Shown here one piece after another: positions 7,113 to 13,470 of a DNA stretch of 36,075 bases. The notes under the pieces were generated by a model. The model did no database searches and was not told the origin of the DNA. It was given only the letters and a program-made list of their open reading frames with translations. The position numbers and the translations under genes are program-made. The stretch is from a virus: the IMG/VR virus record IMGVR_UViG_3300046674_000366, positions 1 through 36,075 of that record; one strand, given 5' to 3'. Position 1 is the first letter of the stretch; every line of letters begins with the position of its first letter.

Positions 7113-7714
7113 TCGCCCGCCTTCTCGCCGAGGTGGGCGCGGAGCTGGTCCAGGACCTCGTGCGCGTCCATGCTGTGGGGGACCAGGACGAGTCCGGACT
7201 CGGGCCAGACAATAATCTGTCCGTCGAACTGGTCGTCGGCGCTCGCGTTCGCTCGCGCCAACCGCAGGTTGTTCTCCGCCGCGATCTGGTTGGCCATCGC
7301 CTGGAAGATGACTTCGAGGACGGTATCGACGTCGTTGGCCTCGATGAGCATCTCGCCGAAGGTGTTCAGGACCCGCTCGTACTGGGCGTCCCAGAGGCCG
7401 GCGTCCTTCGCGGCCTGCTTGTCGAGTTCGAGCTGCGCGAGCGCACGGGTCACCTCGGGGGAGCGCGCGGGCTGGGCGGGCTGGCTGAGTTCGGCCGTCA
7501 TGCCAGCGGCGATCGCGGCGGCGGTCTCGGGCGTGTAGTGCTCGGGGAGGGCCTTCCGCATGGCCTGGTCGACGGCCTCGGGCAGGGCCTCGACGACCTT
7601 GTCCCGGCTTGCGGTGAGGATGCGCTCCATCATCTCGTCGGCGGGGGACTCCTTGCCCGCCGGTGCGTAGGGCGGGGTGGGCGACGACGCTGTCGCCATG
7701 GCAAGGTTGCGCAT
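7109..7714 (-). CDS. Unknown helical protein, 201 aa
   Basis: The chosen start is the ATG at 7714 (MRNLAMATASSPTPPYAPAG), six bases after AAAGGA. A further in-frame ATG at 7738 lacks a ribosome site. After a Pro-rich N-terminus the protein is mostly acidic helices (EMMERILTASRDKVVEALPE; LNTFGEMLIEANDVDTVLEV), with a short beta-like end (GQIIVWPESGLVLVPHS). No domain is recognised. It is the first gene of a four-gene coupled set after the excisionase-like gene, so it is expected to be expressed early. Confidence 0.7.
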   Translation of the reverse strand: MRNLAMATASSPTPPYAPAGKESPADEMMERILTASRDKVVEALPEAVDQAMRKALPEHYTPETAAAIAAGMTAELSQPAQPARSPEVTRALAQLELDKQAAKDAGLWDAQYERVLNTFGEMLIEANDVDTVLEVIFQAMANQIAAENNLRLARANASADDQFDGQIIVWPESGLVLVPHSMDAHEVLDQLRAHLGEKAGE

Positions 7715-7739
7715 GAGGATCCTTTCGCAGCGGCGCATG

Positions 7740-7762
7740 GGGGCGGCCTGGCAGTTGGCCCC
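7740..7762 (-). terminator. Hairpin between the excisionase-like gene and the rest of the early operon
   Basis: GGGGCGGCC (7740-7748) and GGCCCC (7757-7762) pair with one bulge. It could attenuate transcription after the first early gene. No U-tract is present and confidence is low. Confidence 0.35.
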
Positions 7763-7780
7763 GGCGTCGCTGTTTTTCAG

Positions 7781-8038
7781 TTAGCGCTGGTGAGAGGTGA
7801 CTCGTGTGGCGTTGGCGTCGAGGTGGCCTGGCAGCTGTTCCTCGGCGTCAACGCTCTTGGTGCTGGCCTGCGAGAGCAGGGCCTCGTCGAACTCGCGGAT
7901 CGCGGTCTCCGGGTACAGGAAACGCCTCCCGACCTTCGCCCCCTTGGGGCCGTAGCCGATGTGCCGCCAGTACCGGATCGTGCTTGAAGCGGTGCGGTAG
8001 CGCTCCGCTACCTCCGCCGTCGTGAAGTAGTGCTGCAT
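7781..8038 (-). CDS. Excisionase-like / MerR-type HTH DNA-binding protein, 85 aa
   Basis: The product starts MQHYFTTAEVAERYRTASST and continues RYWRHIGYGPKGAKVGRRFL, the pattern of the HTH_17/excisionase group (winged helix with a YW-x-R recognition helix and a GPKGxKVGRR wing). The ATG at 8038 is preferred because GAGG lies nine bases upstream; a TTG three codons earlier has no room for a site. It is the first gene of the leftward early operon, divergent from the XRE repressor. That is the place of a Cro-like regulator or recombination directionality factor, so it could serve with the serine integrase. Its C-terminal tail (after about residue 55) is low-complexity. Confidence 0.85.
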   Translation of the reverse strand: MQHYFTTAEVAERYRTASSTIRYWRHIGYGPKGAKVGRRFLYPETAIREFDEALLSQASTKSVDAEEQLPGHLDANATRVTSHQR

Positions 8039-8098
8039 GCCGTTCAACCTCGTCAGGGATGGGCGAGGGAGCTTGGATCAGCCTCCTGATGCTGCTGA

Positions 8099-8128
8099 AG
8101 CATGCCAGCGCTTTCGCCACCCCGTCAA
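8099..8128 (-). promoter_or_regulatory. Candidate early leftward promoter
   Basis: On the minus strand, TTGACG (8128-8123) is followed after 18 bases by CATGCT (8104-8099), upstream of the excisionase-like gene. The -35 is good and the -10 weak. It lies in the 138-bp divergent region shared with the repressor promoter, where repressor operators are expected. Confidence 0.45.
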
Positions 8129-8140
8129 CCTTGCTGGGGG

Positions 8141-8168
8141 TGACGCCGTCGCGTGTCGTCGCTACCAT
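8141..8168 (+). promoter_or_regulatory. Candidate promoter for a leaderless repressor mRNA
   Basis: TGACGC (8141-8146) and TACCAT (8163-8168) are 16 bases apart. The expected transcription start falls at about the ATG at 8177, and no ribosome site precedes that ATG, so the repressor transcript is probably leaderless. CGTCA and TGACG words nearby form a loose dyad and could be operator half-sites. Confidence 0.45.
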
Positions 8169-8176
8169 CGATCCTC

Positions 8177-8980
8177 ATGAAGGATGAGCGCAGTTCAACG
8201 CCAGCCAACGAACCCGATCTGGATGCGGACGCCCTACGTGTGGCGTTGGGTCGCCGCATGAGGATGGCGAGGGTGAACCTAGGTCTCTCTCAACAGGCCG
8301 TAGCTGACGCGATGATGGGGCGCGGCTTCAGTTGGCGGCAGACCACGGTGGCCAAGACAGAGGCGGCCGATAGGCCGGCCCTTTTCACGGAAGTCGTGGC
8401 ACTCTCATCGATTCTGAAGCGGGAGCTGAGCTATTTCCTAAGCGGGCGGACTGCGCTAGACGAGGTGAAGGAGGAGTTGCAACAACAGACGAACGATCTG
8501 AAGCATCAGATGGACCACGCAAAGAGTCAGCTCGCCTACATCGAATCGAATCTAGCGAAAGCTGTCGTGGTTGAGGGGGTCATGCTGGCCATCGTTGAAT
8601 TCTCTTACACGCTGGACACGTCACGGCTAAAGCAATCTTTCGAGGCTTTCTCGCAAAGCCGTGCGTTCGATGTTCCTTCGCTGAAGCGCGTGCTTGATGC
8701 CGCAGGAGTACCAGCCCACCAGGTAGAAGAGGTGGATCAGATGGGGCTGACTCATGCGGCCCGAGAGGTAAAGGAGAAGGGGGTGACGGGCCCGAGCGAG
8801 TGGTTGCCGGGGTTCGGAGATAAGGAGATTCCTCTTTCGGCGGCGCACTACCTGGAAACAGGAAAGTCTCCTACCTACTTTCTCGACTACCTGCGTCGCC
8901 GTGAGACATACGTGAACACTGTGTGTCCGCTGCTAGTCGACGACGTCATCGACTGGGTCGAATCGAGGAATCATCCTTGA
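8177..8980 (+). CDS. XRE-family helix-turn-helix regulator, probable lysogeny repressor, 267 aa
   Basis: An XRE/Cro HTH domain occupies about residues 15-80 (LGRRMRMARVNLGLSQQAVA, then a Q-T-T-V-A-K-TE recognition helix). A charged coiled-coil (about 95-130, VKEELQQQTNDLKHQMDHAK) and a C-terminal domain of unknown type follow. The gene is visibly less GC-rich than its neighbours, a common sign of separately acquired immunity genes. It is divergent from the excisionase-like early gene, and its last ten bases overlap the end of the convergent integrase gene. The usual role would be to repress the early promoter and maintain lysogeny. The ATG at 8177 is chosen for the leaderless arrangement; an upstream GTG at 8153 is possible. 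Confidence 0.85.
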   Translation: MKDERSSTPANEPDLDADALRVALGRRMRMARVNLGLSQQAVADAMMGRGFSWRQTTVAKTEAADRPALFTEVVALSSILKRELSYFLSGRTALDEVKEELQQQTNDLKHQMDHAKSQLAYIESNLAKAVVVEGVMLAIVEFSYTLDTSRLKQSFEAFSQSRAFDVPSLKRVLDAAGVPAHQVEEVDQMGLTHAAREVKEKGVTGPSEWLPGFGDKEIPLSAAHYLETGKSPTYFLDYLRRRETYVNTVCPLLVDDVIDWVESRNHP

Positions 8981-10482
8981 GTGCTGCGCCTTTTCCATGC
9001 GAAATGCACAGCGTCGTAGTCGAAGTACCCGCCGTCGGGCATGCGCCCCGACCGCGGCTTGACCAGCGTGACGACGAGCGCCGCCCGCAGCACGTTGCGC
9101 TTCTGCTCCAGCAGCAACGCCTTCCACGCCTTCCGCACATCCGGCGCGCCGACCAGGCCGACGAGCGGGTCCACCATCGCCGCACGCGCCAACTGGTGCG
9201 TCACCCCGTCGAGCTGCGCGCGGGCCGTCTCCATGCCCTCGGTGAACGGGCCCAGCTCCAACTGGCCCGCACCGAACAGACCGGCCAGGTCGGTCATCCG
9301 CCGGCGGATCCGCTCGCTCTCCGCCTGCAACCCGGCAACGTCCACGTCGTCCGGACCGGGCAGCAACAGGTCCTCCGCGTCGTCGCGTGACAGCCGCTCG
9401 ACGATCGTGTCCTCGACGTACTGGTCGACGACCTCGGCCCGCCGCCCGCCGCCGTGCCCGGTCGGACACTTGTAGCTCGGGTACTGCCGGCCACCGGACT
9501 GGGTCACCGTCATGCCCTGACCGCAGTCCCGGCCGCACAGGTACAGCAGCGAGCCCACCCACTTCGGCTGGGCCCCGCGGTTCGAGGTACGTGACGGGTC
9601 GGACAGGATCGCCACAACGGCCCTGAACTTCTCCTCCGGGACGATCGGCGCCCACTGTCCGGGCCCGACCTCCTCGCCCCTGTAGACCGCGATCCCGGCG
9701 TTCCTCGGGCGCTTCAGCATGTCCCGCAGATCCTGGTGGGTGATCGCGTTCCCGCGGGTGGTGGTGAGCCCCTTGTCCGTGCACCACTTCACGCAGCTGC
9801 GGATGGACCCGCCGGACAGGATGGTGTCCGTCCACTGCCGCAGCGCCTCGGCCTCCTCGGGCACGACCTTGTTCGTGTCGAGGACGGGCACCTCGAGTTC
9901 CTCGCCGGTCGCCCGGTCGACCCGCTTCTGCGTCTCCCCGGTGGGTACGCCCCAGCCGAACGGGCGGGTGCCGCCCGCCCATTCGCCGGCCATGGCCTTC
10001 TGCTGCCGGGCGCGGGCGACGCGGTGGCCCTTGTGCTCGGACTCCTGGCGGGCGACGGCGCCGAGGATCCGCGCGGTCATCCGCCCGGACGGCGTGGCGA
10101 GGTCGACGGTCCCGGCCTGCACGGTGTGCGTGGCGATGCCGCGGCGCTCGGACAGGGCGATGTACTTCTCCAGCTCCGTCGGGCTGCGGTGGAGCCGGTC
10201 GGTGTGCCAGGTGATGACGATGGTGGCGGTGCCCTGCTCCAGGTCGTCGAGCATGCGCAGGTAGTCCTTGCGCTTCTTGCCGCTGTAGGCGGACACGTCG
10301 TTGTCGACGTACACCTCGACGACGTTCCAGCCGTTGCGTTCTGCGAGGGCTTCGCAGTCCTGGCGCTGTCGCTCGACGCCGAGGCCGGCGCCGGTGCGGT
10401 CCTGGCTGATGCGGCAGTAGATGACGGCGCGGGTCTTGGTGCCTGCGGCAACGTCGACGGCGGCGCGGAGAGTTGGGCTCAT
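8971..10482 (-). CDS. int: Large serine recombinase (integrase), 503 aa
   Basis: The N-terminal resolvase domain (about 18-165) contains RAVIYCRISQD, whose Ser26 is the expected nucleophile, and further core motifs VERQRQDCEALAERNGW, VDNDVSAYSGKKR and TWHTDRLHRSP. A recombinase domain follows (SIRSCVKWCTDKGLTTTRGN, RPRNAGIAVYRGEE). Next come a zinc ribbon (CGRDCGQG and YKCPTGHGGGRR) and a coiled-coil end, the architecture of phiC31-type integrases. It should join attP to a host attB without supercoiling and, with a directionality factor, reverse this. The ATG at 10482 lacks an obvious ribosome site; a GTG five codons upstream is an alternative. Its 3' end overlaps the convergent repressor gene by ten bases. 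Confidence 0.93.
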   Translation of the reverse strand: MSPTLRAAVDVAAGTKTRAVIYCRISQDRTGAGLGVERQRQDCEALAERNGWNVVEVYVDNDVSAYSGKKRKDYLRMLDDLEQGTATIVITWHTDRLHRSPTELEKYIALSERRGIATHTVQAGTVDLATPSGRMTARILGAVARQESEHKGHRVARARQQKAMAGEWAGGTRPFGWGVPTGETQKRVDRATGEELEVPVLDTNKVVPEEAEALRQWTDTILSGGSIRSCVKWCTDKGLTTTRGNAITHQDLRDMLKRPRNAGIAVYRGEEVGPGQWAPIVPEEKFRAVVAILSDPSRTSNRGAQPKWVGSLLYLCGRDCGQGMTVTQSGGRQYPSYKCPTGHGGGRRAEVVDQYVEDTIVERLSRDDAEDLLLPGPDDVDVAGLQAESERIRRRMTDLAGLFGAGQLELGPFTEGMETARAQLDGVTHQLARAAMVDPLVGLVGAPDVRKAWKALLLEQKRNVLRAALVVTLVKPRSGRMPDGGYFDYDAVHFAWKRRSTQG

Positions 10483-10674
10483 GCTCTGAGTCTGCACCCG
10501 TAGTGGTGTCACTGTCTCAGGTTCGGGAACCCCAATATGGCTTCGTGCCACCACTGGAAAGATCTTGCTCGAAAGGGTGGGCATTGGTGCCCACCCATGC
10601 CCTTGACCTGCGCTTATGTCGCCGATTTCCACAGCCTGTGGGCACGCCTTCGAATCCAAGGTTGGGTGCAAAAC
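10483..10674. other. Integrase upstream region, candidate attP location
   Basis: In large serine integrase phages attP usually lies next to the integrase gene. The 3' side here is closed by the repressor overlap, so this non-coding stretch is the best candidate. It holds a perfect dyad at 10575-10596 and is not disrupted by host DNA. The exact crossover dinucleotide cannot be read from the sequence alone. Confidence 0.4.
10575..10596. repeat. Perfect inverted repeat upstream of the integrase
   Basis: GGGTGGGCA (10575-10583) and TGCCCACCC (10588-10596) flank TTGG. It could be an operator, part of attP, or a second hairpin downstream of the terminator at 10675-10706. Confidence 0.6.
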
Positions 10675-10706
10675 GGCCCCGGCCGGATCGGCGTCCGGCC
10701 GGGGCC
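10675..10706 (-). terminator. Strong GC hairpin terminator
   Basis: GGCCCCGGCCGGA (10675-10687) and TCCGGCCGGGGCC (10694-10706) are perfect 13-base arms around a six-base loop. It follows the stop of the 46-aa gene at 10752 and separates that group from the integrase. Confidence 0.8.
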
Positions 10707-10751
10707 TGGTCCCGCCCGCCCCCAATGGGCACGGGGTACGGGGCGGGCGGT

Positions 10752-10892
10752 CTACCAGCTCTTGCGGCTGTACGCGTGCCAGTGCCTACCGCTGTGCCCG
10801 AACGGCAGGGTGCAGTGGTACCGGCCGCCCTGCCATTCGTTCCAGCAGTAGCCGCCGAGCCCGCGCTTACGAGGGAGGGACGAAAGGCTCAT
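10752..10892 (-). CDS. Tiny His/Cys/Trp-rich protein, 46 aa
   Basis: The ATG at 10892 has GAGGAGG upstream and overlaps the preceding TGA (ATGA). The product starts MSLSSLPRKRGLGG and continues with CWNEWQGGRYHCTLPFGHSG and RHWHAY. Two Cys and four His within about 30 residues suggest a metal-binding knuckle. Similar tiny proteins are common in Streptomyces, but no function is known to me. It is last in a coupled three-gene group and is followed by a strong terminator. Confidence 0.65.
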   Translation of the reverse strand: MSLSSLPRKRGLGGYCWNEWQGGRYHCTLPFGHSGRHWHAYSRKSW

Positions 10893-11068
10893 CGAGGCCT
10901 CCTCGCGCAGGCGCTGCGACGGGACGCGGCGCGCCACTGTCGGCGCAGCGCTCCGGCCCGCGGGCACTCCCGTTCCGGAACCGTCCGGCACGAGGTGCAG
11001 GTCGAGCAGTGGGTGAGTAGCGCCCGGTACTCCACGGGCGCGAGTGGCTGTACGGATCGGGCGCTCAC
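10889..11068 (-). CDS. Tiny Cys-rich basic protein, 59 aa
   Basis: The GTG at 11068 overlaps the TGA of the 58-aa gene, and its TGA overlaps the ATG of the 46-aa gene. The product contains PVEYRALLTHCSTCTSCRTV followed by another Cys (PEREC) and an Arg-rich tail. The CxxCxxC-type cluster suggests a small zinc or iron-sulfur site. The coupled overlaps on both sides are good evidence that it is real despite its size. Function unknown. Confidence 0.6.
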   Translation of the reverse strand: MSARSVQPLAPVEYRALLTHCSTCTSCRTVPERECPRAGALRRQWRAASRRSACARRPR

Positions 11069-11241
11069 GGCCGGACCGCCTGGCGGAGCGGGAGGAGGTG
11101 GCGCTGCTCCCGGCACGGGGCGCACGCGCTGCCGCCCTCGACCGGGGCGGCGGTACCGGACGGGCCTCGGTGCCAGTCGCACCATCCGGTGTCCGGTGTC
11201 TGGTCTGTGCTGCGGGGCGGGGTATGCGTATCGTCGGTCAC
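11065..11241 (-). CDS. Tiny Cys/His-containing protein, 58 aa
   Basis: The GTG at 11241 is five bases after ATGGAG. The product starts MTDDTHTPPRSTDQTPDTGW and continues CDWHRGPSG and SACAPCREQRHL, giving a possible C-x2-H plus C-x2-C metal site. It is the first of three coupled tiny genes and is divergent from the GntR-type gene, so it probably shares the operator region at 11311-11386. Function unknown. Confidence 0.6.
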   Translation of the reverse strand: MTDDTHTPPRSTDQTPDTGWCDWHRGPSGTAAPVEGGSACAPCREQRHLLPLRQAVRP

Positions 11242-11310
11242 GTCGACTCCATCCAGTCGGCCGAGCCCGGGGTCGGTGACACGGCCGCCGGGGTTTTCTG
11301 TGTTCGCAGC

Positions 11311-11386
11311 GTAGCCCTAGGTAGCTAGGGTAGCTAGGCGTGTCAGGCAATCTCGTCTCGCCGGGTAGGCCTGTCCTGCCTAGCGT
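11311..11386 (+). promoter_or_regulatory. GntR operator/promoter region with tandem repeats
   Basis: GTAGCTAGG occurs twice in tandem (11321-11329 and 11330-11338), preceded by the related GTAGCCCTAG (11311-11320). TAGGC (11366-11370) and GCCTA (11378-11382) form a dyad overlapping a possible -10, TAGCGT (11381-11386), seven bases before the ATG at 11394. The arrangement suggests a leaderless, autoregulated transcript with operators shared by the divergent tiny-gene operon. Confidence 0.5.
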
Positions 11387-11393
11387 CGAGATC

Positions 11394-11630
11394 ATGGACT
11401 GGAAGCCGGACATCCCGCGGTGGCGACAGGTGTACGAGGTGATCGAGGCGCGGATCGCGGACGGAACGTATCCGCCGGGCGAGCAGCTGCCGGGCGTGCT
11501 GGCCCTGCACGGCGAGTTCGGGATCGCGCAGATGACCGCCCGCCGGGTGCTCTCCGAGCTGAGGGACGCGGGCCTCGCACAGATGCAGCCGGGCATCGGC
11601 ACGTTCGTCACCGAGCTGCCCAAGCCGTAA
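11394..11630 (+). CDS. Small GntR-family winged-helix regulator, 78 aa
   Basis: The product is essentially only the GntR DNA-binding domain: MDWKPDIPRWRQVYEVIEAR, then IADGTYPPGEQLPGVLALHG, MTARRVLSELRDAGLA and QPGIGTFV. The usual GntR start pattern (Y-x-IxxxIxxGxYxPGxxLP) and the wing G-x-GTFV are clear. The C-terminal effector domain of full-length members is missing; such short forms are common in Streptomyces. Plasmid and AICE regulators of the KorSA type are also GntR proteins. It is one of only two plus-strand genes and lies between lysis genes and integrase. No ribosome site precedes the ATG, so it is probably leaderless. A role in controlling the neighbouring tiny genes or transfer genes is inference. 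Confidence 0.88.
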   Translation: MDWKPDIPRWRQVYEVIEARIADGTYPPGEQLPGVLALHGEFGIAQMTARRVLSELRDAGLAQMQPGIGTFVTELPKP

Positions 11631-11668
11631 GGGGGTACTCACTGACGAGTACCCCTGGACGCACGAAA

Positions 11669-11700
11669 GCGGCCCCGCCCTCCGAAGAGGGCGGGGCCGC
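11669..11700. terminator. Bidirectional terminator between the GntR gene and lysis genes
   Basis: GCGGCCCCGCCCTC (11669-11682) and GAGGGCGGGGCCGC (11687-11700) are perfect 14-base arms closed by a CGAA loop, an especially stable tetraloop type. It separates the convergent GntR gene (ends 11630) from the last late gene (ends 11703), and can serve both. Confidence 0.88.
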
Positions 11701-11702
11701 GG

Positions 11703-11969
11703 TCATCGTGCGAAGAGGGCGACGGCGCCGGTCGCCGCGCCAGCGACACCGGCGAGGACGCCGATGGTGGGCAGTGGCCATCGGGCTTTTTCCAGCGTGC
11801 GGATGCGGGCCTCGTGGTCAGCGACGTCCTTGCCGACGTCGTTGAGACCCTGCCCGATGCCATCGAGCTTGGTCTCCACCCGGGTCAGGCCATCGCTCAG
11901 GGATCTCAGCTCCTGGTACATCTGCGTGTTGCTGATGTAGACGCCCGGGTCCGGGACCGGGGCGCCCAT
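11703..11969 (-). CDS. XhlA-like coiled-coil membrane protein, probable holin accessory, 88 aa
   Basis: The N-terminal two thirds form a heptad-rich helix (ELRSLSDGLTRVETKLDGIG; DVADHEARIRTLEKARWP) and the C-terminus is one membrane segment (PTIGVLAGVAGAATGAVALF) ending in AR. This is the layout of hemolysin XhlA-type proteins, which act with a holin in lysis. The ATG overlaps the preceding stop by one base, so it is coupled to the 60-aa holin-like gene, next to the endolysin. It is the last gene of the late operon before the bidirectional terminator. Confidence 0.75.
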   Translation of the reverse strand: MGAPVPDPGVYISNTQMYQELRSLSDGLTRVETKLDGIGQGLNDVGKDVADHEARIRTLEKARWPLPTIGVLAGVAGAATGAVALFAR

Positions 11970-12151
11970 CAGACGCCCGTGGTCTGCCGGTTGGGCACCG
12001 CCCAGGTGATGCCCCAGGCGGCGAGGATGGCGAGCGCGATGGTCACGCCCTCCCCGGTGGTGAGCGTCCCGTCCTGCATGGCGGTGACGGCGACGGAGGC
12101 GCCGGCCGCGAGCCCGGCGACGAGGGACTTGGCGATGCTGGAGATCTTCAT
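11969..12151 (-). CDS. Holin-like small membrane protein, 60 aa
   Basis: The ATG at 12151 (MKISSIAKSLVAGLAAGASV) has GAGG upstream. Two membrane segments are predicted by eye, about residues 8-27 and 37-53 (EGVTIALAILAAWGITWAV), separated by a short polar turn (QDGTLTTG). Two-helix proteins of this size beside an amidase are usually holins, which make the membrane lesion that releases the endolysin. It is coupled to the XhlA-like gene downstream. Confidence 0.75.
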   Translation of the reverse strand: MKISSIAKSLVAGLAAGASVAVTAMQDGTLTTGEGVTIALAILAAWGITWAVPNRQTTGV

Positions 12152-12159
12152 GCTGGTCC

Positions 12160-12927
12160 TCACTTCGTTTCGAGCGCGGTGACGCGCTTCTCCAGGGCGG
12201 TGAGCCGCTGGTCGGTGGTGAGTGGCGGCGTCGGTATCGGGCCCGGGATCGGGGCGGGGAGAGTGACCGGCTTCGACCACGAAGCCGGGTGCGTCAGCCG
12301 CTCGGCGACGTCCGCCCGGAACTGCGTGCCCGTGTAGGCGAATTTGCCGCGGGTGCCGTATCCCTCAACCGGGCCGAGCGGGTCGACCTTGCACTCGATC
12401 GAGGTCTCCTTGTGGCAGCCGCACGACTCCGCCGACCAGCCGTACTCCCGGCAGAACGCGGCGTTGATCCGCACCCACGCGTCGTACTGCGCCCGCGTGT
12501 AGACGTCGCTGCCGTTGCCGAGGTTCTCCGTCTCGATGCCGTAGGCCACGTCGTTGCCGTCGATCGTGCCCGAGCTCTTGGCCGGAGCCGGGTGCGTGGA
12601 CTCCTCGTCGAGGAACGACTCGTAGGCGTTGCGCGCCATCAGCCCAGCGTGGTTCGCCCGGCCCGCACTGCACAGCGTGGCCAGCCCGGACTTCGCCAGG
12701 TGGATGTGAGCGAGCGGGCCGGGCAGTCCGGCGACGCCGTCCTTGGCGACGACCGCGAGCGAGTCGCGGCCTGCCGTGTGGTGGTTGAGGACCATGTGGA
12801 CCGGGCCGAACGTCTTGCCGGTCTCGTCGTCCCGTCCGCGGGTGCGCCAGCCCGGGTACTCGGCGACCTTGACGCCCTCGGACTTGAGTATCGCGAGCAG
12901 CCGGTCCGGTGTCAGTGGTGCGGCCAT
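12160..12927 (-). CDS. Endolysin, N-acetylmuramoyl-L-alanine amidase, 255 aa
   Basis: This is an Amidase_2/PGRP-type zinc amidase, which cuts the bond between the glycan sugar and the stem peptide of peptidoglycan. Zinc-ligand motif VLNHHTAG lies at about residues 46-53; the fold continues through LAHIHLAKSGLATLCSAGRA, VAYGIETENLG and a late Cys-His stretch (SCGCHKETS). The C-terminus has a Pro-rich linker (PIPGPIPTPPL) and a short heptad segment (TTDQRLTALEKRVTALETK) instead of a recognisable cell-wall-binding domain. The latter may oligomerise. It is followed by the holin-like pair, making a compact lysis cassette. Confidence 0.9.
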   Translation of the reverse strand: MAAPLTPDRLLAILKSEGVKVAEYPGWRTRGRDDETGKTFGPVHMVLNHHTAGRDSLAVVAKDGVAGLPGPLAHIHLAKSGLATLCSAGRANHAGLMARNAYESFLDEESTHPAPAKSSGTIDGNDVAYGIETENLGNGSDVYTRAQYDAWVRINAAFCREYGWSAESCGCHKETSIECKVDPLGPVEGYGTRGKFAYTGTQFRADVAERLTHPASWSKPVTLPAPIPGPIPTPPLTTDQRLTALEKRVTALETK

Positions 12928-12930
12928 GGG

Positions 12931-13407
12931 TCAGGGCTCCTCTACGGGGTGGATGGCGAGCTTGAACTCGGCGAGGGTGACCCGCCTCGAGGACGTCGCG
13001 TCGTGCGCGACGAGGAGGGCGAGGGGGACGTCGGGCCGGACGAAGAGCTGGTGGTGCTTGGTGAAGCACTGGATCCCCGGGCTCGGCGCCCGGTGGTCGG
13101 TGGCCGTGGAGTCGTAGTCGCCGAGCGGGTCGCGGACGAACCGGTCGCGGACCTCGGTGTAGTTCCCGGCCTCCCAGTAGATGAGGGAGGTGAGGACACC
13201 CCAGCCCGCGACGGCCGGCCAGATCAGCCCCGACCGCTCGTCGGTCTTCCAGTTGGTGACGTTGGCGCCGTCGGGCTGGGTGGGCTGGTGCATGCCCCAG
13301 GGGTCGTAGGACTCGGTGGTGTAGGGGAAGCGGACCAGGTGGTAGCCGTCGGTGGGGACGGACTGCGGGATGTCGACCTTGAGCGACACGATTCGGACGC
13401 CGGTCAC
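12931..13407 (-). CDS. Unknown late protein, probably virion-associated, 158 aa
   Basis: The GTG at 13407 (MTGVRIVSLKVDIPQSVPTD) is chosen because GGAGG lies five bases upstream; a GTG two codons earlier would have no spacing. The protein looks beta-rich with many aromatic residues (GYHLVRFPYTTESYDPWGM; GVLTSLIYWEAGNYTEV). No family is recognised. It lies between tail genes and the endolysin, so a tail-tip, baseplate or receptor role is plausible. Confidence 0.6.
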   Translation of the reverse strand: MTGVRIVSLKVDIPQSVPTDGYHLVRFPYTTESYDPWGMHQPTQPDGANVTNWKTDERSGLIWPAVAGWGVLTSLIYWEAGNYTEVRDRFVRDPLGDYDSTATDHRAPSPGIQCFTKHHQLFVRPDVPLALLVAHDATSSRRVTLAEFKLAIHPVEEP

Positions 13408-13430
13408 CGGCACCTCCGGAAATGACGAAG

Positions 13431-13455
13431 CCCCGGCCGGGAGGCTCGGGGCGGA
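13431..13455 (-). terminator. Weak intergenic hairpin after the 177-aa tail gene
   Basis: CCCCGGCC and GGCTCGGGG (about 13431-13452) pair with a bulge in the gap between two late genes. It may attenuate expression of the lysis genes; low confidence. Confidence 0.3.
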
Positions 13456-13470
13456 CGGTGTGGGGGCGGG

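Noticed and set aside
10889-11623. A single 244-aa minus-strand protein across the GntR gene
   Set aside because: The frame lies antisense to a clear GntR gene and has no ribosome site; the true minus-strand genes here are the coupled tiny frames at 10889-11068 and 11065-11241.
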